A stretch of 64,000 bases of DNA from Salinicola salarius (GTDB taxonomy: Bacteria > Pseudomonadota > Gammaproteobacteria > Pseudomonadales > Halomonadaceae): NCBI RefSeq assembly GCF_003206135.1, contig NZ_PZJT01000002.1:390721-454720 (forward strand), written 5' to 3'. A program made the position numbers and the translations under genes. This document shows positions 8,531-17,146 of the stretch, piece after piece (the first letter of the stretch is position 1; every line of letters starts with the position of its first letter). The notes beneath the pieces are model-generated. The model worked only from the letters and a program-made list of their open reading frames with translations. It had not been told where the DNA came from and made no database searches.

Positions 8531-9082
8531 ATGTCTGATGATGTCGGCGCTCGCCTGCGAGCCCTGAGAACCTTTCGCGGCATCTCCCAGCGAGAGCTGG
8601 CCAAGCGCTGTGGCGTGACCCACTCCAGCCTGTCGCTGATCGAGCAGGGCAAGGTCAGCCCCTCCGTCAGCTCGCTGAAGAAGATCCTCGACGCCATTCC
8701 CATGAGCGTGGGGGATTTCTTCACCATGGATCTGGAGAACCGCAACCAGGTCTTCTTCGGCGCCGACGAGCTGACCGATGTCGGCGCCGGCGACGTGATC
8801 TACAAGCTGGTGGGGGCCAACCGGGAGTCGCGGGCGCTGTCGTTCATGATCGAGACCTATCCGGCCGGCAGCGATACCGGACGCGAGATGATCGCCCATC
8901 AGGGCGAGGAAGCCGGGGTCGTGCTCGAGGGGGAGATCGAGATCACGATCGGCGCCCAGACGCGGACACTGGCGCCGGGCGAGGCGTACTACTTCAACAC
9001 CAACATCCCCCACCGCTTCCGCAACCCCGGCAAGTCGGCCTGCCGGCTCGTCAGCTGCGCCACCCCCGCCAAGACGTTCTGA
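8531..9082 (+). CDS. puuR: XRE/cupin transcriptional regulator, PuuR-like
   Basis: A 183-residue regulator with an N-terminal XRE helix-turn-helix (residues about 6-60, ISQRELAKRCGVTHSSLSLIEQGK) and a C-terminal cupin (about 110-180). This is the architecture and length of PuuR, the repressor of putrescine catabolism that responds to putrescine. It is convergent with puuC and heads the polyamine island, which supports the role. Other XRE-cupin proteins serve amino-acid catabolism, so the ligand is inferred. Confidence 0.85.
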   Translation: MSDDVGARLRALRTFRGISQRELAKRCGVTHSSLSLIEQGKVSPSVSSLKKILDAIPMSVGDFFTMDLENRNQVFFGADELTDVGAGDVIYKLVGANRESRALSFMIETYPAGSDTGREMIAHQGEEAGVVLEGEIEITIGAQTRTLAPGEAYYFNTNIPHRFRNPGKSACRLVSCATPAKTF

Positions 9083-9083
9083 T

Positions 9084-9108
9084 CGCTCGTGGCGGCCTGC
9101 CACGAGCG
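9084..9108. terminator. Hairpin after the XRE/cupin regulator
   Basis: A perfect 10-bp stem (9084-9093 with 9099-9108, core GCTCGTGGC/GCCACGAGC) with a 5-nt loop starts just after the regulator stop. No U-tract follows, so termination is possible but not assured. Confidence 0.45.
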
Positions 9109-9112
9109 GCAT

Positions 9113-9182
9113 CGGTTCACGACGACGGTTTCACGACAACGGGTTCATGACGACGGTTTCACGATGCCGGTTTCACGGCGAC
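9113..9182. repeat. 14-nt tandem repeat, five units
   Basis: Five imperfect 14-nt units of the form GGTTTCACGACGAC fill the space between the convergent regulator and puuC and run 10 nt into the puuC 3' end, past its stop codon at 9173-9175. Confidence 0.85.
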
Positions 9183-10672
9183 AACGACATCCAGACGCTC
9201 TTGAGCTCGGAGTACTCTGCCAGCGAGTGGTGCGACTTGTCGCGCCCGTTGCCGGACTGCTTGACGCCGCCGAAGGGTACGGTCTGGTCGCCGCCGGCCC
9301 AGTTGTTGACGAAGACCTGGCCGGACTGGAGGCGCCGCGTGACCCGCATGATGCGATCGATGTCCTGGCTCCAGAAGCCGGCCGCCAGCCCGTAGTCGCT
9401 GTCGTTGGCCAGCGCGATCGCCTCCTCCTCGGTATCGAAGCCGAACACCGACAGCACCGGACCGAAGATCTCCTCCCGGCCGATGACCATGTCGTCGGTG
9501 ACGCCGTCGAACACGGTCGGGCCGATGAACAGACCCGGCCCGTCGAGGGCCTTGCCGCCCATGCGCAGCCGCGCCCCTTCTTCCACGCCCTGGCGGATGT
9601 AGTCCAGCACCCGCTCGTACTGGGTACGGTCGACGATGGCGCCCATGAAGCTTTCCGGGTCCAGCGGATCGCCCGGCTGCATCGATTCGGCGGCGGCGAG
9701 CAGCCTGTCGATGAAGGCCTCGCGCACGCTGTTTTCCACCAGCAGGCGTGACCCGGCGATGCAGACCTCGCCCTGGTTGTAGAAGATCGCCTCGGCGGCG
9801 TGGCGGGCCACCCGGTCCAGGTCCTTGCAGTCGGCGAAGACGATGTTCGGGCTCTTGCCGCCGCACTCGAGATACACCCGTTTCAGGTTGGATTGACCGG
9901 CGTACTGCAGCAGCTGCTTGCCGACGCCGGTCGAGCCGGTGAAGGCGAGGCAGTTGACCTCCATGGACAACGCCAGGGCCTTGCCGACGGTGTGGCCGAA
10001 GCCCGGCAGCACCTGGAAAACCCCGCGCGGCAGGCCCGCCTCGCGCACCAGCGAGGCCAGATAGAGCGCGGAGAGCGGCGACTTCTCGGAGGGCTTGAGG
10101 ATGACGCTGTTGCCGGCGGCGAGCGCCGGGCCGATCTTCCAGGCCGTCATCATCAGCGGGAAATTCCACGGCACGATGGCGGCGACGACACCCAGCGGTT
10201 CGCGCAGCACCAAGGCGAGGGTATCGTCGCCGGTCGGCGCCACCTCGCCGTAGAGCTTGTCGATCGATTCGGCCTGGTGGCGGATGCAGCCGATGGCGCC
10301 GCTGACATCGCTCTGGGCGCTGTTGATCGGCTTGCCCATGTCCAGCGTGTCGAGCAGGGCCAGCGTGTCGCGATGGCTCTCCATCAGCGCGGCCAGGCGC
10401 AGCAGCGCGTGTTTGCGTTCGGTGGGCGCCAGCCGCGCCCAGTCGCCACGCGTAAACGCCGCGCGGGCCACGGCCACCGCCTTGTCGGCGTCGGCGGCAT
10501 CGCAGCTCGCCACGTCGGCCAGGGTGTCTCCCGTCGCGGGGTTGATCGTGGCGAAGGTCTCGCCGCTCTCGGCCGCCACGAACTCGTCGTCGATGAAGGC
10601 GCGTGTCTCGAGGCTGGCGGCAAGGGTGGCGGCCCTGGCCTGCCAGTCGGCCAGCGTTGGCGTCAGGCTCAT
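9173..10672 (-). CDS. puuC: Gamma-glutamyl-gamma-aminobutyraldehyde dehydrogenase
   Basis: A 499-residue aldehyde dehydrogenase with the PWNFP motif (168-172), general base Glu269 in LECGGKSPNIVF and catalytic Cys304 in NQGEVCIAGSRL. The PuuC subtype is supported by the N-terminus (FIDDEFVAAESGETFATINPATG) and C-terminus (GRDKSHHSLAEYSELKSVW). In the Puu pathway it oxidises gamma-glutamyl-gamma-aminobutyraldehyde to gamma-glutamyl-GABA with NAD(P)+. Its ATG overlaps the upstream aminotransferase stop by four bases (ATGA), so the two are translationally coupled. Confidence 0.92.
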   Translation of the reverse strand: MSLTPTLADWQARAATLAASLETRAFIDDEFVAAESGETFATINPATGDTLADVASCDAADADKAVAVARAAFTRGDWARLAPTERKHALLRLAALMESHRDTLALLDTLDMGKPINSAQSDVSGAIGCIRHQAESIDKLYGEVAPTGDDTLALVLREPLGVVAAIVPWNFPLMMTAWKIGPALAAGNSVILKPSEKSPLSALYLASLVREAGLPRGVFQVLPGFGHTVGKALALSMEVNCLAFTGSTGVGKQLLQYAGQSNLKRVYLECGGKSPNIVFADCKDLDRVARHAAEAIFYNQGEVCIAGSRLLVENSVREAFIDRLLAAAESMQPGDPLDPESFMGAIVDRTQYERVLDYIRQGVEEGARLRMGGKALDGPGLFIGPTVFDGVTDDMVIGREEIFGPVLSVFGFDTEEEAIALANDSDYGLAAGFWSQDIDRIMRVTRRLQSGQVFVNNWAGGDQTVPFGGVKQSGNGRDKSHHSLAEYSELKSVWMSLSP

Positions 10673-12072
10673 GTCGTTGTCTCCTTCGTTGCCGAAATGG
10701 TGGCCCCCTGGGCCTGCAGCCGGCGTGCGGTTTCGTCCAGCGCGGCCGTCGCCAGCGCGAGCAGTTCGTCGATCTGGGCCTCGGTGATGACCAGCGGCGG
10801 CGAGATGATCATCGTGTCGCCCACCGAGCGCATCACCAGCCCGAGCTCGAAGCAGATGTCACGGCAGGTTTCGCCGGCCTTGAGAGACTTGTCGAAACGC
10901 GCCCCGGTGGCCTTGTCGGCGACGATCTCGAGCGCGCCGATCAGTCCCAGGGAGCGGGCCTCGCCGATGAGCGGATGCCGTTCTAGCGCCTTCCAGCGCT
11001 TCGCCAGATACGGCCCCGTCACCTGGCGCACCTGCTCGACGACGCCTTCGGCCTTCATCAGCCTGAGGTTCTCGAGCGCAACGGCGGCGCAGACGGGGTG
11101 CCCGGAGTAGGTGAAGCCGTGATGGAATTCGCCGCCGTCGTCGATCAGCGTCCGGGCGACACGGTCGGCGACCAGCACGCCGCCGATCGGCAGGTAGCCG
11201 GACGACAGGCCCTTGGCGACCGACATCAGGTCCGGTTCGAGACCGTAGTGAACGCTGCCGAACCATTCGCCCAGGCGGCCGAAGCCGCAGATGACTTCGT
11301 CCACGACCAGCAGGATGTCGTATCGCGACAGCACCGCCTTGATCGCCGGCCAGTAGCTCTCCGGCGGGATGATCGCGCCGCCCGCGCCCTGCACCGGCTC
11401 GGCGATGAAGGCGGCGACCTTGTCCGGCCCCAGCGCCTGGATGCGCGCCTCCAGCGCCTCGGCGCAGACCTTGCCGAACGCCTCGGGCGACATCTCTCGC
11501 CCTTCGTCGAACCAGTAAGGCTGGCGGATGTGGGCGATGCCCGGCACGCAGGGCCCGCCCTGGGCCTGCATCGGCGCCATGCCGCCCAGGCTCATGCCGG
11601 CGACCGTCGAGCCGTGATAGGCGTTGTCGCGGGCGATGATCCACTGCTTTTCGGGCTGGCCCTTGAGCGCCCAGTAGCGGCGCACCATGCGCAACACCGT
11701 ATCGTTGGCCTCGGAGCCGGAACCGGTGAAGAACACGCGGTTGATATGACCCGGCGCCAGGCCGCAGAGGGTGTCGGCCAGCTCGGCCGCCGGCGGGTGC
11801 GTGGTCTTGAAGAAGCTGTTGTAGTAGGGCAGCTGCTGCAGTTGCCGGGTCGCGGCGTCGACCAGCTCCTGGCGGCCATAGCCCAGGTTGACGCACCACA
11901 GCCCCGCCATCGCATCCAGGATCTGCCGGCCTTCGTCGTCCTCGATGTAGACGCCGTGGGCGGCGGTGATGAGTCGACTGCCTTCGTCACCCAGCGCCTT
12001 GAAATCGGTGAAGGGGTGCATGTAGTGATCGCGGTCGAGCGCCTTGAGTCTTGCGGCATCTGGCGATGTCAT
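10669..12072 (-). CDS. spuC: Class III aminotransferase, putrescine-pyruvate type (SpuC-like)
   Basis: A 467-residue PLP enzyme with GSGSEANDTVLRM, the catalytic-site aspartate motif LLVVDEVICGFGR and PLP lysine in SVAKGLSSGYLPIGG. The segment QLPYYNSFFKTTHPP is characteristic of SpuC-type polyamine aminotransferases. It probably converts putrescine (or GABA) with pyruvate to the aldehyde and alanine, a route parallel to gamma-glutamylation. ATG 12072 is chosen because GGAGGAG lies just upstream; the frame is open 57 codons further. It is co-transcribed with puuC. A GABA aminotransferase role cannot be excluded. Confidence 0.86.
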   Translation of the reverse strand: MTSPDAARLKALDRDHYMHPFTDFKALGDEGSRLITAAHGVYIEDDEGRQILDAMAGLWCVNLGYGRQELVDAATRQLQQLPYYNSFFKTTHPPAAELADTLCGLAPGHINRVFFTGSGSEANDTVLRMVRRYWALKGQPEKQWIIARDNAYHGSTVAGMSLGGMAPMQAQGGPCVPGIAHIRQPYWFDEGREMSPEAFGKVCAEALEARIQALGPDKVAAFIAEPVQGAGGAIIPPESYWPAIKAVLSRYDILLVVDEVICGFGRLGEWFGSVHYGLEPDLMSVAKGLSSGYLPIGGVLVADRVARTLIDDGGEFHHGFTYSGHPVCAAVALENLRLMKAEGVVEQVRQVTGPYLAKRWKALERHPLIGEARSLGLIGALEIVADKATGARFDKSLKAGETCRDICFELGLVMRSVGDTMIISPPLVITEAQIDELLALATAALDETARRLQAQGATISATKETTT

Positions 12073-12172
12073 GGCGTGCTCCTCCTGGGTGGACGTGCCG
12101 GATTTGGGATCGGCGGCGGTGATGCCGTCGTGGTGGCGTCGCTGGCGGTTCGCCGATGTGACGCTCCACGGG

Positions 12173-13549
12173 TCAGACGTGGCGCAGGTACCAGTCGTAC
12201 TCGAGCCGGCTGACCACCTGCATGGCGGATGCCCGCTCGGCACGGCGGTTCGCCAGGAACACTTTCAGGAAGTCCTGGCCGAGCGCCTCGTTCAACACCT
12301 CGGACCGCTCGAGCAGCTCCAGCGCCCGAGACCAGCTGTTGGTCAGTACCGGGTCGAACTGCTCGTAGGCATTGCCGGTGACGATCTCTTCGGGGGAGAT
12401 CCGGTTGGCGATGCCGTGAATGACCGAAGCGAGCAGGGTGGCCAGCAGCAGGTAGGGGTTGGCATCGGCGCCGCCGACACGATGCTCGATCCGCCGTGCG
12501 GCATTGGGCCCGGAGGGAATGCGCAGGGCCACGGAACGGTTGTCGAAGCCCCAGGTCGGCGCCATGGGAACATAGAGCCCCGGCTGAAAACGGCGGAAGG
12601 AGTTGAGGTTCGGGGCCATCAGGGCGACCGATTCCGGCATCAGCCTGAGCAGGCCGCCGATGGCGTGGCGCAGCATCTCGGTGCCCAGCGGATTCTCGTC
12701 GGCGGCGGCAAAGACGTTGCGACCGTGGGCATCGAGCAGGCTCATGTGGACATGCATGCCGTTGCCGGCTTCCGCGTCGTAGGGCTTGGCCATGAACGTC
12801 GCTTCGAAGCCGTGGTTGACGGCGATGCCCTTGATCAGGCGCTTGAGCAGCACCGCGCTGTCGCACGCCTTGAGCACGTCGCTGCCGTGCACCAGGTTGA
12901 TCTCGAACTGCCCCGGAGCGCACTCCTTCAGCGCCGTGTCCAGCGGGAGGTTCTGGGTGGCGGCCGCGGCCTGGATGTCGCCCAGGAACCCGGCGTACTC
13001 GTCGAGCTCCGAAATCGAATACACCTGGCTCGTGGTCGCGCGTTCGCCGGTTTCCGGCGAGCGGGGCGGCTGCACCCGGCCCAGGTCGTCCCGCGTGCGA
13101 TCGACGATATAGAACTCGAGCTCCAGCGCGACGACGGCCGTGAACCCCATCGCCTTGAGGCGCTGCACCTGTTGCGCGAGGACGTTGCGCGGGTCGGCGA
13201 AGAACGGGCCGTCGTGCTCGTTGCGCATGGTCATCAGCAACTGCCCCTGGTGGCCGTCCCGCAGCCAGGGCGTCGGCATCAGGGTGCCGGGAATCGGGCG
13301 GCAGACCTGGTCGCAGTCGCCGATGTCCAGGCCCAGGCCGGTCTCCTCGATCGTGTTGCCGGTGATATCCAGCGCGAAGACCGAGCCGGGGAGATTGATG
13401 CCGTTGACGTAGGCCTTTTCGAGATTTTCCCGGGGAATCCGCTTGCCGCGCAGCACGCCATTGAGGTCGCTCAGCAGCAGATCGATGCTATCGATAGCGG
13501 GGTGACGCGCCAGGAAGTCACGAGCCTCGTCGACGGGAAGGGAGGACAT
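12173..13549 (-). CDS. puuA: Gamma-glutamylputrescine synthetase (copy 1)
   Basis: A 458-residue glutamine-synthetase-fold ligase. The metal and ATP segments VVALELEFYIVD, CAPGQFEINLVHG and GNGMHVHMSLLDAHGRN are present, with the glutamate-binding NLNSFRRFQPG and RIEHRVGGADANPYLLLA. In putrescine degradation this class condenses glutamate and putrescine using ATP. It is the first gene of the puuA-spuC-puuC minus-strand unit and diverges from puuD. A second paralogue lies at 17147-18511; the two share the fold but differ widely in sequence, so substrate preference may differ. Confidence 0.88.
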   Translation of the reverse strand: MSSLPVDEARDFLARHPAIDSIDLLLSDLNGVLRGKRIPRENLEKAYVNGINLPGSVFALDITGNTIEETGLGLDIGDCDQVCRPIPGTLMPTPWLRDGHQGQLLMTMRNEHDGPFFADPRNVLAQQVQRLKAMGFTAVVALELEFYIVDRTRDDLGRVQPPRSPETGERATTSQVYSISELDEYAGFLGDIQAAAATQNLPLDTALKECAPGQFEINLVHGSDVLKACDSAVLLKRLIKGIAVNHGFEATFMAKPYDAEAGNGMHVHMSLLDAHGRNVFAAADENPLGTEMLRHAIGGLLRLMPESVALMAPNLNSFRRFQPGLYVPMAPTWGFDNRSVALRIPSGPNAARRIEHRVGGADANPYLLLATLLASVIHGIANRISPEEIVTGNAYEQFDPVLTNSWSRALELLERSEVLNEALGQDFLKVFLANRRAERASAMQVVSRLEYDWYLRHV

Positions 13550-13793
13550 GATGTCACCTGCGATCGTTTATTATGGTCGTTGATAGTGTTCCGTCTGCCC
13601 GGTATTGTTGTCAAATTATTTACGGGTTATTCGCTGAGCTTCCAAGTTGAATTCAGCTGTTTTCATAATTAAGCGTCTGAATTTAAATGGATATATGGCG
13701 ATGCTTTCATTTCCCAAGACCGGTGCGTGGCAAGAAAGGCAGACCATCACCTGTTGATAAAAACACAACGGATTCCGGTTCCGAGGAGGCATC

Positions 13794-14546
13794 ATGCAGA
13801 AGCGTCCCCTGGTTGGTGTCATTGCCTGCCGCCGCGAGGTGGAAGGCCACCCCGCCCACATGGTCACCGACAAATATCTCGGCGCGCTGCGCGAGTACGG
13901 GCTGGAGCCGGTCATCCTGCCGGTCTGGCGCGACGGCGACGCTGGCGCTGCCGGCGCGCTGCTGGATCGTCTCGACGGCCTGATGCTGACCGGCAGCTAC
14001 ACGAACGTGCTGCCGAGTCGATACGATGCGGCGCGGGCGCCGGAAAACACCCGGGACGACCTGGATCGCGATCACGCCGCCATGCTGTGGGTGCCGCTGG
14101 CACTGGAACGGCGCCTGCCGCTGCTGGGGATCTGCCGCGGCTTCCAGGAGTTCAACGTGGCCCTTGGCGGCACGCTGCATCAGGCCGTCCAGCGTGTGCC
14201 CGGCCTGATGGACCACCGCGAGCCGGAAGGATCGAAAGCACAGCAATATGCGCCGAGCCACGAGATCGACATCCGGCCCGGCGGCCGCCTGGCCAGCCTC
14301 TACGGCGAGCGCCAGGAAGGGCTGAAGGCGCGGGTCAACTCGCTGCATCAGCAGGGCATAGACCGGCTGGCGGAGGGCCTGTTCGTGGAGGCGGTGGCGC
14401 CGGACGGTCTGGTCGAGGCGGTTTCCCTGCCGGAAGCGCCCGGCTTTACCCTGGCGGTACAGTGGCATCCCGAATGGGAGCCCCGGCAGCACGCGCTCTA
14501 CGATGCGATCTTCCAGGGGTTCGCCCGCGCCTGCCAGCCGCAGTGA
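13794..14546 (+). CDS. puuD: Gamma-glutamyl-GABA hydrolase
   Basis: A 250-residue class I glutamine-amidotransferase-like (peptidase C26) hydrolase that releases GABA and glutamate from gamma-glutamyl-GABA. Catalytic Cys114 is in LLGICRGFQEFNV and the His225-x-Glu227 pair in AVQWHPEWEP, as in PuuD. GAGGAGGCATC precedes the ATG. It is divergent from puuA copy 1 across a 244-nt regulatory spacer and convergent with puuB copy 1. Confidence 0.95.
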   Translation: MQKRPLVGVIACRREVEGHPAHMVTDKYLGALREYGLEPVILPVWRDGDAGAAGALLDRLDGLMLTGSYTNVLPSRYDAARAPENTRDDLDRDHAAMLWVPLALERRLPLLGICRGFQEFNVALGGTLHQAVQRVPGLMDHREPEGSKAQQYAPSHEIDIRPGGRLASLYGERQEGLKARVNSLHQQGIDRLAEGLFVEAVAPDGLVEAVSLPEAPGFTLAVQWHPEWEPRQHALYDAIFQGFARACQPQ

Positions 14547-14622
14547 CGGGCGCTGCCGGCGCTCGTCCGTCCTTGGGCTTCGACCTTCCCGTGCGCCCTG
14601 TCGGCGTCTGATGCCGAGGAAG

Positions 14623-15936
14623 CTAGATGCCGAGCCGGTCGCGTGTCTCGTAGTACCAGGCGCCCAGCGCCGATAGCGGCACGCGCAGCATGCGGCCGCC
14701 GGGGAACGGCTGGTGCGGCAGGCCGGCGAAGGCGTCGAATCGCTCGTCACGCCCGGTCATCACTTCGCTGATCAGGCGGCCGGCGAGGTGCGTGCAGGTC
14801 ACGCCGTGGCCGGAGTAGCCCTGGGCGTAATAGACGTTGTCGTTGATGACGCCGAACTGCGGTAGCCGATTCAGCGTCATCAGGAAGTTGCCGCTCCAGG
14901 CGTAATCCACCTTGATGTCCTTGAGCTGGGGGAACGTCTTGAGCATCTTGGGACGGATGACGCCTTCGATATCGGCCGATCCTTCGCTGCCGTAGTTCAC
15001 GCCGCCGCCGTACAGCAGCCGGTTGTCGCGCGTCAGCCGGTAGTAGTCGAGCAGATAGTTGCAGTCCTCCACTGCCATGTCGTTGGGCAGCAGGCGCCGT
15101 GCGAGATCTTCGCCGAGAGGCTCGGTGGTGATGATCTGCGTCCCGCAGGGCATGGATTTTCGCTCGAGCTCAGGCATCACGCCGCTCATGTAGGCGTTGC
15201 CGGCCATGACGACGCGGTCGGCCCTGATGGTGCCGCTGGCGGTCCTCAGCGTGACCGGGGCGCCATGCTCGAGGGACAGGACCGGGCTCTGCTCGTGAAT
15301 CACGCCGCCCAGCGATTCCAGGGCGGCTGCCTGGCCCAGCGCCAGGTTCAGCGGATGAAGGTGGCCGCCGGTGTGATCGATCAGCACGCCGGTATAGCGG
15401 TCGCTGCCGACCTCACGCCGGTAGGCGTCGCCTTCCAGCAGTTCGAGCTGATCGTTGCCGTAACGCTGCCACAGCGCCTGATGATGCCTCAGGGCCTCGA
15501 GCTGCTTGGTGTTGCAGGCGGCGAACAGGTTGCCGTTGCGCAGGTCGCACTGGATGCCGTAGGTCGCGATGCGCTCGCGGATCACCCGATTGCCCTCGAA
15601 CGCCATGTCGCCCAAAGCACGAGCCGTCTCGACGCCGTACTTGTCTTCGATCACGTCCATGTCGCGGCTGTAGCTGTTGACGATCTGGCCGCCATTGCGC
15701 CCCGAGGCGCCATAGCCGACGCGCGCGGCTTCCAGCACGATCACCTTCAGGCCTTTCTCGGCCAGATGCAGCGCCGACGACAGGCCGGTGAATCCGGCGC
15801 CCACCACACACACGTCGCAGCTGACATCGGCCGACAGCGCCGGGCGCGCCGGCGCGGCATTGGCCGAGGCCGCGTACCAGGAGGAGGCGTGTTCGAGGGC
15901 GGGTGGCGGGTGTTTCACGTCGGAAGGCGCGGACAT
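14623..15936 (-). CDS. puuB: Gamma-glutamylputrescine oxidoreductase (copy 1)
   Basis: A 437-residue DAO-family FAD enzyme. The dinucleotide-binding motif VVGAGFTGLSSALHLAEKGLKV is near residue 45, followed by GASGRNGGQIVNSYS and the late GYSGHGVTCTHLAGRL. PuuB oxidises gamma-glutamylputrescine to the aldehyde with release of ammonia and hydrogen peroxide. ATG 15936 is preferred to one four codons upstream because GGAG lies 7 nt before it. It is the last gene of the long polyamine operon. A second paralogue is at 22610-23902. Confidence 0.9.
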   Translation of the reverse strand: MSAPSDVKHPPPALEHASSWYAASANAAPARPALSADVSCDVCVVGAGFTGLSSALHLAEKGLKVIVLEAARVGYGASGRNGGQIVNSYSRDMDVIEDKYGVETARALGDMAFEGNRVIRERIATYGIQCDLRNGNLFAACNTKQLEALRHHQALWQRYGNDQLELLEGDAYRREVGSDRYTGVLIDHTGGHLHPLNLALGQAAALESLGGVIHEQSPVLSLEHGAPVTLRTASGTIRADRVVMAGNAYMSGVMPELERKSMPCGTQIITTEPLGEDLARRLLPNDMAVEDCNYLLDYYRLTRDNRLLYGGGVNYGSEGSADIEGVIRPKMLKTFPQLKDIKVDYAWSGNFLMTLNRLPQFGVINDNVYYAQGYSGHGVTCTHLAGRLISEVMTGRDERFDAFAGLPHQPFPGGRMLRVPLSALGAWYYETRDRLGI

Positions 15937-15978
15937 CCTGGACTCCATGAATGAAATAACGAAAGGGGTGAAGGCCGA

Positions 15979-17049
15979 TCAGCGGGATCGGGCTTCCGAC
16001 CACAACTGCTGCAGCAACTGCAACTGCTCGCCGTCGACGGTGGGCGTCAGCGACAGCCGGGAGCGGGTGTCGGCATCGGGCATCACCGGCGGCTCGCGCA
16101 GCTCGGCGGTCAGCATCGACTGTGCCGCGGCGTTGGGCGAGGTGTACAGGTTGTAGTTGGAGAGCTGGGCCGCGACGTCGGGGCGCAGCAGATATTCGAT
16201 GAATTTACGCGCGCTCTCCGGATGGGGCGCCCGGGCCGGGATGGCCATCACGTCCACCCAGCGCTGCGAGCCTTCCTTGGGCACGAAGAAGCCGATATTG
16301 CCGTAGAGCTCCGGGTCTTCGCTCTTCTTGCTGGCCAGGTCGCCGTTGTAGGCGATGCCGGCGTGGATGACGCCGCTGGCGATCTGCTCGATGGCGGCGG
16401 TGGCATCGACGAAACCGACGAAGTTGTCGCGGGCGCGGGTGGCGATGACCATCTTCGCCGCCTCGACCCATGGCGCCTGCCCGACGCAGTCGAACCCCTC
16501 GCCCTGGTAGGCGCAGAGGGTGGAGAAGGTGAACTGGGCATCCCCCTTGAGCAGGGCAAAGGGGTAATCGGCGTTGACGGCGGGATCGTACAGCAGCCCC
16601 CAACTGGGGTCCGGGTCGGGGAAGGTGTCGGTGTTGTAGACGATGCCGGTCACGCCCCACTGATACGGCACGGTATAAGTGTCTTCCGGGTCGTAGGCCG
16701 GGTGGCGGAAATCTGCCATGATGTTGTCGATGCCTTCCAGTGCCTGGTCGTCCGGCGCGAGCGGCTGGATCAGCCCCGCCCCGATGAGGCGCGGCACGAA
16801 GTAATCCGACGGAATGACGATGTCGTACTGGGCGTCGCCGCCGGCGTTCAGCTTGGCCAGCATCTCGGCGTTGGAGTTGTAGTAGTTCTCCACCACGTCG
16901 ATGCCGGTCTCGGCCTCGAAATTCGCGATGATCTCCGGATCCATGTACTCGGTCCAGTTGAACAGGTTCAGCTGTGGCCGAGCGTCCGCCAGGGCGCTGC
17001 CGCTCATCACTCCCGCTGCCATCAAGACCGCCCAGTGCTTCGCTTTCAT
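15979..17049 (-). CDS. potF: Polyamine ABC transporter substrate-binding protein (copy 1)
   Basis: A 356-residue periplasmic binding protein with a signal peptide (cleavage likely after SALA, about residue 21). The PotD/PotF hallmarks LNLFNWTEYMDPEIIANFE, VVENYYNSNAEMLAKL and YDIVIPSDYFVPRLI follow. It would deliver putrescine or spermidine to the PotGHI complex encoded upstream. The signature is shared with the second copy at 18576-19643. GAGG precedes the ATG. It lies between puuA copy 2 and puuB copy 1, so uptake and breakdown are linked in one transcript. Confidence 0.92.
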   Translation of the reverse strand: MKAKHWAVLMAAGVMSGSALADARPQLNLFNWTEYMDPEIIANFEAETGIDVVENYYNSNAEMLAKLNAGGDAQYDIVIPSDYFVPRLIGAGLIQPLAPDDQALEGIDNIMADFRHPAYDPEDTYTVPYQWGVTGIVYNTDTFPDPDPSWGLLYDPAVNADYPFALLKGDAQFTFSTLCAYQGEGFDCVGQAPWVEAAKMVIATRARDNFVGFVDATAAIEQIASGVIHAGIAYNGDLASKKSEDPELYGNIGFFVPKEGSQRWVDVMAIPARAPHPESARKFIEYLLRPDVAAQLSNYNLYTSPNAAAQSMLTAELREPPVMPDADTRSRLSLTPTVDGEQLQLLQQLWSEARSR

Positions 17050-17070
17050 GGTGCCTCCTGGTTGCCTGTC

Positions 17071-17140
17071 CGTCGTCTTGCGAATCGTTGTTTCAAGATT
17101 CGTCGTCTCTCGTGAGCCGTCTCGTGAATCGTCGTCATGG
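17071..17140. repeat. About 15-nt imperfect tandem repeat (puuA-potF spacer)
   Basis: About 4.5 degenerate units of roughly 15 nt, each starting CGTCGTCT or CGTTGTTT, fill the 97-nt spacer between puuA copy 2 and potF copy 1. No hairpin of note. Confidence 0.6.
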
Positions 17141-17146
17141 CCCGGG

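Noticed and set aside
9113..9182. CRISPR-like array
   Set aside because: Units are 14 nt, imperfect and contiguous with no spacers, and no cas genes are near.
13583..13614. TTGACA promoter for puuA copy 1 on the minus strand
   Set aside because: A perfect -35 is present at 13614-13609, but the nearest -10-like sequence is 20 nt away, outside the normal range.
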